From Neodiprion pinetum (lineage: Eukaryota; Arthropoda; Insecta; Hymenoptera; Diprionidae), in assembly GCF_021155775.2 (NCBI RefSeq), contig NC_060236.1:8663087-8727086 (forward strand): 64,000 nucleotides of DNA. Direction: 5' to 3'. The notes below the pieces were generated by a model. That model was not told the origin of the DNA. It saw only the letters and a list, made by a program, of their open reading frames with translations, and ran no database searches. The position numbers and the translations under genes were made by a program. Below are positions 53,757 to 64,000 of the stretch, in pieces. Within the stretch, counting starts at the first letter, position 1. Each line of letters opens with the position of its first letter.

Positions 53757-54180
53757 TTCAAATAACTGCTCAGGATTGAATATTTGTTTGCTTAATTCTA
53801 TTTCTAAATTACACTTACTTACTTGTTAGGAAAATGATGCTCAGAACAAATATTTGTTTTCTTGTCCTTGTTTCTATGTTCCACTTACTTAGTAAAATAA
53901 GAAGTGATCGAACGTTAGTTTCCTACTTGAAAGGTTGCATGCCTTGTGAATCGCGTCACGGAGATTTAACGCCATCAAAGGGACCCAAATTTTCAAGCGG
54001 AAATAAGATAACGGTTATTCGAAACTCAGAATTTATTTGATAAGGCGCGTAGAATATTAAGCAAAATAAATTTTGTTTATTGTCAGCATGCAGAATATGA
54101 ATGATTGTCAAGAACTGTGGCATAAAATTTCCACGGACTTTTCATTACGTCATATCAACTCTTTTAGTAAACATATGATA
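53757..54180 (-). repeat. Upstream duplicated block of gene D
   Basis: Two copies of the ~65-bp motif (about 53757-53802 and 53829-53880, each with AATATTTGTTT), followed by DNA related to the blocks upstream of A and F/B. Confidence 0.5.
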
Positions 54181-56593
54181 TTTAGCCCACTCGTTTTAGG
54201 TTTTAACCTCAAATTAAGTCCCAGCAAGCTGTAATTTGATGTATACCTTCATTTAGCGGTAAAATATAAGCCTTCATAAGTTCCAACGATTTCATTATAC
54301 GCAAAACAATTGGGCAACAACGAACAAGGCGAGAAATGACTTTTCGTATTTATCTCCGTATCCGTTTGTCCTACGTCAGATATAGCATTTATCAAAAATA
54401 AAGATGAAACACTTATCTACAAAAAATGTTGCACACTTTTTCCCATAAAGATTGTGATTTCACCAAAATACGACGTATAAACTCTGTACCCATGCTTCCC
54501 TTTCCCTCAGGCTTAAAAACTCCATGTCTTCAAAAAGGAGCTTTGGATTAAAAATCCCGAGTCCCCGCAAACTGCAGTTCTGGTTTCACAAACCCGAGTT
54601 TGTGAAACTTCTGGTTAAGAGCACAGGATCTTTTGGGTGTACGAGTTCCGTCCTGACTCGCGCTCAATTAAAAGCAGACCGTATTTTTATAATTGATTCC
54701 TAATTTCTAATTTTATCAGTCACGGTAAAATGACCCAGAACAACGGACGATTGTTCATACGAGCAAAGAGGTGCTCTTGAAAATCGTACACGTTACAATG
54801 TATGTGAAGAATAGTTGTGAAATGGTTAAGTGGCCTAATTGAAAGATGTAGGAAGATTCTTAAAAGACGAATATTTAGGTTCTTGAAAGATGAGCAAGGC
54901 GTTGAGCCCAGTCACGTGTTTCTGAAAAACCTCACGATCCTAATTTTATCAAGTTTAGTTGTGCATTAGTGAAAAAAATTTCAACGCAAATATAGGTTGC
55001 GTAGTTTTCGAAAACTCTCTCGCGAACAAAGAGTCAGTGGTCTAATAGAACCATACCGGGGGAATTCCTTTGTATGTAAATCCCTTTGCAATATACGAAG
55101 ATTTATAGCATTTCCAGCTAACTGTATTAAATGCACTCCGAGTTTATTTTTCTTACGCTTTTGTCTTTGCTATTGGGTGAAAACTGAGGAAACCGCACTC
55201 ATTGTCAATGAGAGTGAGAGATGGATAGATAAATAAATAGATAGATAGACAGATAGATTTTCATTCTCATCAGCAGCAGCGACTTGAGCGACAACATTAG
55301 ACATGGTATCCGACCGAGGGAAATTTCAGCCAGTTAAAACTATAAAATGACGCAAGAGAAGCTCCTTCGTAATATCGTAAAAGAGATACTTTTATTTTAC
55401 TCGTTGAAATTATATTGATGGTTCTAATACACAGCTTTTATATTTACGCCGTTACCATAATTACATTTCATCTTCGTTTACACATTTTATTTTTATTCCA
55501 CTCGCATTTGTTACTTTTAAACTAGTTCGAATATTGCCATTGTTAAAATTCTTAGATAAAGATTTATCTATTATATCTACGTCGATGTATTCGTCATTTG
55601 CACCGCGATAATTGCCTGTGCAATGGTTTTGAATATATTTTCCTTAAGTGAGAACCCAACTTGATTTATTAAAACAAGACAGTATGTTCATTATAAAAAC
55701 AATAATTTATACGGATTGATTCACGTACATACGATTTACATTAAGACCACGTTTAGGCCTTTCACGTTTGTACGTTTATCTCGTATATGCTTTAGAAATT
55801 CTCTTGGGCCCGGTAGATTCTGCTTATAAACTATGTATAGAATTTTTTTTCGCACACTGGTTTATTAAAATTGTCGAACTTATAGCTACGTTATTGAATT
55901 CGATCCCCGGCACTCTTTTATCTTCATTTACGTAATTCGCAGATGATCTTTCAGTCGAGTCTGGTGTTTGAATATTTCGCGTGCCTATATTACTACATCT
56001 TCCAATCGATAGAAATGAATACATGCAGTGAGATTCTACCGTATATTTATATTTTTGGAATACAAGTAATTTTACATTCTAAGCATGAAACATTCAAAAT
56101 ATACTTATTCCATACGAGTTTGATCCGACTCTGACTTGTTCTCTACGGGTGTTATTTGACACGGCGTCCTTCTACTAGGATATTCTGGTTGACTTGACCG
56201 CAGGTGAGTATTTCCATTTTCAACGTCCCGCAGGACAAGTATTTCAGTTTTTGTGATTCGTATTATCGGCTCGCTCAAATACTGCGAAATACTGCGAAAA
56301 AAATGCAATTACGTGCAATGACGTCAACCAAAACGTCTTGTGTCGAATAACACCTGAGGAGAATAATGCCATGGCGACTTGTGCTGTAGGATCGAATGAG
56401 ATTGTACGCGATGTGCTTGGGAGCAAAGTGGTCGGAGGTGAATCTGGCCTTTTTACCATAAAGCCATCTTGAAATAATAATTTTAGTAGAGATTCTGAAT
56501 TCAGAAGAAATTCAGTTTGTCGTTATTCTCAGTTTTACGTCATAATTATTCTCATTCCCCTTGAGAAATATATATTTTCGGAAAGTAAATAAT
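54181..56593. other. Non-coding DNA between genes D and E
   Basis: AT-rich, with a GATA-type microsatellite at 55221-55258. Short open frames only. The right end is the 3' untranslated region of gene E. Confidence 0.4.
55221..55258. repeat. (GATA)n microsatellite, imperfect
   Basis: Interrupted tandem GATA/AATA units over 38 bases. Confidence 0.8.
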
Positions 56594-59500
56594 TCAAATG
56601 CGACTGGCATGCTTACTGGCACATTTGCAATTTTTGGAGACTCGATTGATCGGTAACTCGTTGTTCAAATTATCAGTATTTTCGAATATCGCGTCAGGGT
56701 GGTTCTGCAGCTTCGGGGAGCTGTTTTCCGAAATTCTCACAACATTCGAAATCTTGCACTCTCCGGAAAACGCGAAATAATTCCAATCTTCCTTAACAAG
56801 ATCCGCGGCCTTTTCAGCGATCATAATAGTTGGTGCGTTAGTATTCCCAGATACTATGGTTGGCATAATTGAGGCGTCCACAACCCGAAGACCATTCACA
56901 CCGTGGACCCTCAGGCGTGAGTCTACTACAGCCATTTTGTCACCAGCTGGGCCCATTTTACAAGTGGAAGTGGGATGATAAGAGGTCAACGAGAAAAACC
57001 GTGTGTAGCAACGCCAATAATCACGGGACGGAAAATTTAAGTGTGCGCATTCCGGGATCGTGTTAGAGTTGGGACGTGAATTCAATTTCTCCATACTCAA
57101 GGTTTGGCTGAAGTTGTAGGCAAAGAAGGCTCCTTCTACCTGTGAATTGAAAGATCGTCCATGAAATCTTCTTCAACTCGAGCTATGTTGATATGCTTCG
57201 ATATAAATGAAGTTATCTGTATACCAAAACATCCAGATCATCCGGGTGGTCGAAATAATTTGGAACTATGATTGGCTGCTCTGTGATACTATTGCCTCTG
57301 AGCTTAATGTAACCTCTACTCTTCGGGTGTATCAGTGCTGGTACCACCCCGTAGGCTTTCTTATCAATTATATTCGAAAATAAGGATGCGTAAAAGTCGT
57401 CTCTGAGACTATAGGTATTCTTAACGACTTCACTTTTCATATTTTGAGGGGCTGAAGATAGCGATATTTGTAGGTCCGGTGAATCGATAGATTTGTTAGC
57501 ATACCTGAAAGAAAATAAGATATTCATGCATTAGACGTCCAGGCAGGCATGGATTCAGGTCCATGGATGGATCCGGTCTCTTATGTTTCGGTCACTCAAA
57601 TACTATGATAAAATATTTGAAAAAGATATGCTATAAATAAAAATGCGTACATACTGCTATCTCACAAATACTCTCCATTCTTTCAATGTCTATCTTACCA
57701 TGTTTAATTCTTACGCTCGTTAGACGTATTCATATCATTTTCTTTCTATTTGCAAACACATTTTCCCCACGTACAGCCCCGAAAAATATGTTTAGCCCCA
57801 GAATCCGACACCAGACCTATAGCTAATATCTGCTACCTTGCTAAAGTTTTTCAAAGATTACCTCGAACGTGTTAATATTTTGGATCGGCGTCAATTTTTG
57901 AGAAACAAGGGGCAAATCACACCTTAATATACCCTAATATTCAGGAAAATTTTTTATCCCGAGTATGCGAATACTTCCTGACACATGGGGGAACAAAGTT
58001 ATCAAATTTCTGAACATTCAGTAGCGGTGAAAAAATAATTCAATCTTATCTTAGGGGAAGTTTTGGCTTTTCTCAATTATTTTAGAGGTGTACGCATATT
58101 GTTGAAATCAGATTCAGATTCAGCGTCGAAAAATACATGGGAATATCATGGTTGCTCCTTTAGGTCAAAATTTTTTTTCTGATGTAACTGTGTTACGGAA
58201 TAAATGCAAATTTGATAACTGCTTCGCCACATTTCCGAAAGTATTTGTAAATTTGTTCTTGAGTATAAGGGCATCGTACCTTGTTATTTGACCTCTGGAT
58301 CGGAAATCCGCGCGCACCCCAATATAGGTAATTTCTAGGAAGACTCTTTCGGATGAAATGAAAATGGCGATGTTTCAAGAATATTCAACGAAACACAGAA
58401 TAATGCGTATGACGTCAGAGGTTCAAAAATTCATGTAGCAAATATCCATTAACGCAATTACCATAAGCGGAATTGAATCTGATTTACTTGAAGAATGTGA
58501 TCTTTAGTCCAATTTCAGTATGATTTGTGACTCTTGCGGGTGGTTATGTCAACCTGTGATAAGGCCGTGCATGTGAAAATTTCGGAATTTAATCTCATGA
58601 AAATGAAAATCTGCAACCGATTACAGTAAGTGACCGGTTACAATTCGGTTTATTGAATTACCTGATTAATTTCAAGAATTCAAACTTGTTCACCACTCGC
58701 GATGGGCAGTTGTATTATTGTAAATAAAATAAAACTTCGACCTGATGAATATAAATACATCGAAATTTTGGAGTTTCCATTAGTCTCAAAGAAGCGTTTG
58801 AATTACAAACAGCGCCGAGTGAAACTTATTTTTAAAATGAGCCAACGGAAAGTCAGGGTTGATACGAAAAATTGAGAGCGGAGGCGTCGAAAACGAAAAT
58901 GTGTTGGCAATCAGCATGTAACTGTAAAGGAAGAAGGTAGAAACGAACGCGAAGCCAACTTCTGCATCGCGAAACAGGTTGATAAATATTACAGATGAGA
59001 TTGTGTCGATTTGTATTTGAAGTAGGAGAAGAGACAGAAAGGGAGAGAGAGACGAGCTTAAGTCGAGAAGAACGAAGGTCTTAGATGTACGTAGTTCAAT
59101 AATATAAGACGTGTAATATCAGTGAGTTGAAGCGTAAATCCTGATCAAGTAGAAATTTTGAACTGAATATAGTAAAGATAAAACAAAGACTTCACTCACG
59201 ATCTTTTTTGCGCATTTTTAAACACCTTCACCATCTCATATACATATCTCACTAAAAAGCTTAGCTCGTATAACTTTTATTTCACGGACAATTTTCTTCT
59301 CACTAATCCTTTTATCCCTTTATTTATACCTGTGTGTGTGCGTGTGTTTAAACTAAGAGGCTAAGTTTGTTACTCCTGCAACGCGTAGGTTACCTTTCGT
59401 ATTGTAAAAATAAAATAACGAATATGGAGAAAGAATGGATAAATAAAAAGAATAAACAATAGAATTGCCCGAAATTATATTAAATACTCAATTTCTGTGA

Positions 59501-61038
59501 TTGGTGTCTAATTTTATGTCGTTGTGTATTTATCTGATTTTATCGCGTAGATATTAGAACAACCTAAAATCGCTACAAGATAATAAAATTCGTTAGCGTT
59601 TTGACTGCAATTACCTTACTCGTGAAATGTGAAGAGTAGTGTGGAGACGAGGTCAATTTCAAAAGATACAATCTACAATTAACAGTAACATTGAATTGAC
59701 TAGGTATATTTGTACGGGATTGCTGTATAAAACTTTCCAACTGCCAAGTAAACTTATACGTCTCACACCTTTACTCCTAATGCTTGATAATATTCACCTG
59801 GTACTGATAAAACCCATTACTTCGCAGACGCCTATGTCATATAGCGGGCCTTCAGCTTCCTCCAGAAATTCCGTTACTTGTGCTTGAGTTGATGTGGATA
59901 CGTCATACGGTGGATCGATCAAAAAAGTAAGCCCACCAATTATGACATGATCCTGAAGATTTTGCCCGACTCCTGGGCTGTCGTGAATAACCTTAACTCC
60001 AACCTCTTCCAGGTGATCTTTGGGTCCTATTCCTGAGAGCATTAGCAGTTGAGGCGATTGAATCGCGCCCGCTGAGAGTATTACCTCTTTTTTTGCACGA
60101 ACAATGTGCCTCATGTTTTTTCGGACAAATTCAACTCCGTAAGCTGTTTTTGTCGTTTCATCGATGAGAATCTTATGGACCAGAGAATTCGTACTGATGT
60201 GCAGGTTTCTCCTATCAGCTGTGGATCGCAGATAGGCTTTCGACGTGCTGCATCGAAGGCCGTTTCTAGTAGTGGTTTGCGGTCGGTTGAATCCAGTTTG
60301 CGTCTTGCCGTTCACATCCACGTCACGATAGCCCATTTCAGATGCAGCATGCAGAAAGTATCTTAGTATCGGGTGCTTATACCTTGGATTTTCAACTGTC
60401 AGAGGGCCGGAGGTTCCGTGATACGGTGATTCACGGAGATCGGGAATCCTGATGTTTTCAGCCTTTTTGAAATACGGTAAAACGTCATCGTATCCCCATC
60501 CAGGATTTCCCGCATCCCTCCAGTTTTCGTAATCTCTTCGATTTCCACGTACGTATAGCATGTAATTAAGGCTGCTGGACCCTCCAAGTGCCTTACCTCT
60601 GCTCCACAGGCATTGATTGTTGACCATACCCTTACAATAGGCCGACGAAGGTTCAGTTTTGAATTGCCAGTCCATATCAGTATTTGCAAGACTCAAGGTC
60701 AATGCAGGTACATCAGAGAAAAGTCTTTCGTCATGTCCAGCCTCCAGTAGCAAGACGCTCCACTTTGCATTTTCCGTTAATCTGTTCCCAAGTACATCTC
60801 CTGCGGATCCTGCGCCAATTATTATAAAGTCGTATTGGTCCAGCAGCTCCACCGTTGGAACGATGCGTGCTCTGTTATCCTTGTCGACAATGTCAGGTCG
60901 CATAAGCAATATCAGAACTTCGAAATATGCAATGAACCAGGCTGTTGCCCCGGTGGATAAAGCTAAGCCGATCCCGGTATAAGCCCATCGAACTATCACT
61001 TGAGATACAGGCGTATTTCTGTCGGGTACAATATCCAT
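56594..61038 (-). CDS. GMC-type FAD oxidoreductase E (glucose-dehydrogenase-like)
   Basis: Exons 61038-59798, 57504-57225 and 57139-56594 (1,241, 280 and 546 bp) give 688 residues. Signature 1 is GKALGGSSSLNYMLY, signature 2 GAIQSPQLLMLSGIG; catalytic YHPTSTCKMG and VSGNTNAP are present. Two odd points. The FAD-binding loop reads GAGSAGDVLGNRL instead of AVLANRL, though the GxGxxG glycines remain. The C-terminus extends about 33 residues beyond A and D, into an Asn/Ser/Lys-rich tail. Intron 1 is the longest of the family (2,293 bp), intron 2 is 85 bp. Likely active; substrate unknown. Confidence 0.9.
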
Positions 61039-61113
61039 TCTAACTCTGTAATTTGGTATTGGCTGTGAAGAGTTTTTGTAATCGCTGTATCAAAAACCAA
61101 ATACGACACCAAT

Positions 61114-61150
61114 ATTATGGAACGCTTTGCCGAAATGCTTAGCTTTTATA
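61114..61150 (-). promoter_or_regulatory. Core promoter of GMC gene E
   Basis: Minus-strand TATAAAAG (61150-61143). At the expected 34-base distance the initiator is CATAAT, weaker than the TCA-type sites of A and D. Confidence 0.5.
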
Positions 61151-61151
61151 T

Positions 61152-62586
61152 TCATAAAAATTCTTTGCGCGTGCGCATAGTTCAATTTAAAAGTGCACGC
61201 ATGTTTGCGAACACAGCTGTATAAATTACACCACCTGTATTACACGAGTATTTGTACCTTTCTCAGTTACTTCACAAGTGTAGTCACGATTCTACGATGT
61301 ATGTATGATCTGCATAAGAAAAAAATACCCAATATAGTACAAACAAATTATGTCAAAGCAATACAACATGTTTATTCGAAGTGAAAGAAAACTTATTCGA
61401 TTGTAAATTTATAGCTAGATATTCGCACAATGAAGAAACTAGCATATTTGCGTTTTTTTTACAATATTTTTCTTTCATTCTCATTGTACCTGATGCTCCA
61501 CACTGGAGAATCTGTGAAAATCAGGTTCGAATCTTTTTTTTTCTCAAGCTCCTGCAATCTTGTGAGTTCAGAAATTCTGTCAAGTTTCATTACAGATTTC
61601 AACAGAATACGAATTTTTTTTTTGTATGTATTAAGAGTAATCAAATCATGTTAATATATTCTAGAGATACAGTTTTGTGAAGAAAATTCTGTCCATTATC
61701 CAGAAATAGCTGCCAAGCGTGTGTGAAAAATGAAATGAACCTAATCGCGCGCAAACATTTATTGATCACATCGAAAAACTTTGTATACTTATTCACATTA
61801 CAATCCGGTACATACGTATTATGGATTCGGTCATATTCCGAGTACATATATTTTTTATTCCCTTTTCGAGTCATAATTTGAGATCGATTGCGGAAATATA
61901 TGAATTTAAAAAAAAGGCATACATTTTATACGGGAAGATTAAAATTAGATTGGACCGTAAGCATGCGAGAGTTTTCATGAAAAGAAAACTCAATTATTCC
62001 AATTGTTGAAAAGAAAACATGAAAGACAAAACGTAGTCCGCTTTAACCTATACAGAATAAATCTCATGAAAAGAAGCTTGCCCATGTACGCACCATTCTC
62101 AGATGAGAAGGACGAGTGAGATATTAAGAAATTCAGTGCTTTGTAGATATTGTTTCCATTGAAAAATTTCACTTTAAATTCAAATTTAATGGCTGGTGGA
62201 AAATTTTTTTTAAAAATGAATCCAATGATTAATGGAAATTGTTTCCATTAAAAAATAAAGATAAGTAATTAAAAGAAATACCATTGCTTTAAATAATTTA
62301 ACGCATCATTTACAACTCTGCACGCGTTTCGCACGAAATTTGTACGCTGAAGTCCTATTTCGTAGCATTTTTCGTATCGTTTATGGATTCAGTTGCCCAA
62401 AATAACCCTTAATGAAATTGTCATCTGAATCAAATAATTTTAACGTCTGTTATCCAGTCATATTCAATTTCTGACCATTATATGCTGCAGGTTTTAAGAA
62501 TCTTGATTCCGAAAGTCACAAATACATCTCATAGGCCACATTCTAGCGATCGGAAAAAATTATCATTGCTAACCGTGTCACATACC
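61152..62586. other. Non-coding DNA upstream of gene E
   Basis: AT-rich with T- and A-tracts. Open frames on both strands are low-complexity. No gene seen. Confidence 0.4.
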
Positions 62587-62775
62587 AAGTCAAACAAGTG
62601 CGCAGGTGCAAATATTTATTTTCCTGTTCCCATTCGTTTGTTCCAAGTACCTCGTTAAGTAAGTGCTCGGGTTCAAATATTTGTTTTCTGATCCAAATTC
62701 GGGTGTTTCAAATACCCAGTCAACTAAGTGCTGAGTTTCAAATATTTGTTCTATTGTCCAAATTCGCTATATGTC
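62587..62775. repeat. Three tandem copies of the ~65-bp GMC upstream motif
   Basis: Imperfect units near 62587-62648, 62649-62708 and 62709-62775, each with an AGTGC(T/G)C...CAAATATTTGTT-like core. Related single or double copies lie upstream of A, F/B and D, so this is part of the duplicated unit that expanded locally. Confidence 0.6.
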
Positions 62776-62885
62776 CCACATTGTGCCTAGGCAGTTATAG
62801 CAAACGCGAAGGTTTATCTTCGTCTGCTCACAAGGTGCGCATAAAAATAGTAATTTCTTGTACCCGCGTCACTTTATTAAAATTC

Positions 62886-62903
62886 AATAATAATAATAAT
62901 AAT
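62886..62903. repeat. (AAT)n microsatellite
   Basis: Six AAT units. Confidence 0.8.
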
Positions 62904-64000
62904 TCTAGTCTTCTGTGTCATTATGAAAATGTTTATGATGTGTATAACATATGTCGAGTCTATTCGGACGTGTCCATTTCTGTAAAAGTGGCTCACATTG
63001 TAGTAAGTTAACACAGTTCGTAATTTTTATGTATTATCTTACTCAGTACGACCTTTTTTACACACTATTGTATTCACAATTATATCGAAAGTAACAATAA
63101 TTCAGTAATCACCCGTTCAAAATTTTTCCCACTCAAATAGTTATATTTTTTATTGCAATTGACATTTGTGATTTGCGTTCTTGTCGGATCATTTCCTTTC
63201 TGTTGACAGTCATAAATTTATATGTCTGATGTGACAAAACATTTCTTTTGTGATTTTCAATTCAGTCTGAAATCAATTAATATTATTATGTAATGCAAGT
63301 TATCATATCAGTTGCTTTTCTTATCTACTTTGGTTTTTGAATAAATCGAAATAAACAGAAAATCAGAGAAAAAGAAAAAAAATTTCTCAAAAGGCTTGAC
63401 CGATTTGAATGAAATTTGGTCACAGCAGAGGGTGACATAATGGCTATAATGGGGAAAAATAACAACTCATAATTTTCATAATAACCATTTGAAACAGGCG
63501 ATTTTTCTCGAAATTATTTTTTTTCTCTATGATAACGTTTTCGCACAATTTTGAAAATAATTTTTTCTTTTACCTTTTTGATGTAGAATAACCTCTCAAA
63601 TCTACAAATTGATCGAAAAGGTACGCTATATTGAAAATAATAAAAAAACCGATTTTTTTTATTTAAAAACTGATTTATTTCAAATGGTCGAGAAACTCGA
63701 ATACGGAGTCTTTTGACGGAAAAATTTCTGTGATCGTTTGACGCTGTGGATTACAGAAGTTAGTAACATCACGGTACATAACGACCTTCCTACCCTCGCC
63801 TGTTTCCCAACGGAACCACGCAACGGAAAAGAGAGACTGGCACGCACATGCATAAGCCCCGCGACGGATCCCAAAACGTCCACCTACCTACCCGGTTACC
63901 TATATTCGATCTAAACGATTTTCCATTTTTTCCAACACACATCATTCTTTATAATTTGCGCCGTGGTTACTGACTTACATTTCGTAGGTTACCTGTTAGA
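62904..64000. other. Non-coding right end
   Basis: No gene seen. 63,390-63,660 is low-complexity AT-rich DNA with runs of T and A that looks like dispersed repeat DNA, though I cannot match it to a named family. Confidence 0.3.

Overview
This window is eukaryotic nuclear DNA from an insect, AT-rich with short GT-AG introns. A holometabolous insect, possibly a hymenopteran such as a sawfly, is an inference from gene style only. It holds two recent tandem gene families with about 16 kb of mostly non-coding DNA inside the first one.

Left half (1-32,040, + strand): two tandem copies of a split-kinase receptor tyrosine kinase of the PDGF/VEGF-receptor type (Pvr-like; Torso is the main alternative). 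Copy 1 is cut by the left edge and shows only its membrane-spanning, juxtamembrane and kinase exons (174-5,269). Copy 2 is essentially whole. Its proposed twelve exons close into one 908-residue frame: signal peptide, one Ig-like domain, three fibronectin-III-like domains, one membrane helix, juxtamembrane segment and split kinase. Exon lengths are identical between the copies for all seven shared exons before the last. The C-terminal tails and 3' flanks have diverged.

Between the copies (5,270-21,642) I see GC-rich islands, two TATA-type core promoter candidates, a candidate minus-strand gene (exons near 14.4-14.5 kb and 12.9-13.0 kb), and a 497-bp inserted element. That element is flanked by a perfect 15-bp direct repeat and contains a perfect 103-bp inverted repeat plus a tRNA-like Pol III promoter.

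Right half (35,800-61,150, - strand): a tandem cluster of GMC-type FAD oxidoreductases (glucose-dehydrogenase-like). Four are intact three-exon genes, here called A, B, D and E, with proteins of 655, 629, 656 and 688 residues. Pseudogene C was broken by a local inversion. Relic F keeps a TATA/initiator pair but has lost its start codon and reading frame. The duplicated unit includes about 0.9 kb of upstream DNA with a repeated ~65-bp motif, and the exons show tracts of likely gene conversion.

Between the two families lies a decayed viral-type envelope glycoprotein gene (about 33.3-34.8 kb, - strand). A non-LTR retrotransposon relic lies at 40.6-41.0 kb and a 210-bp foldback element sits in intron 1 of gene A. 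The last 2.8 kb (61.2-64 kb) has only simple repeats and upstream repeat units. No rRNA, CRISPR or complete tRNA gene was seen.
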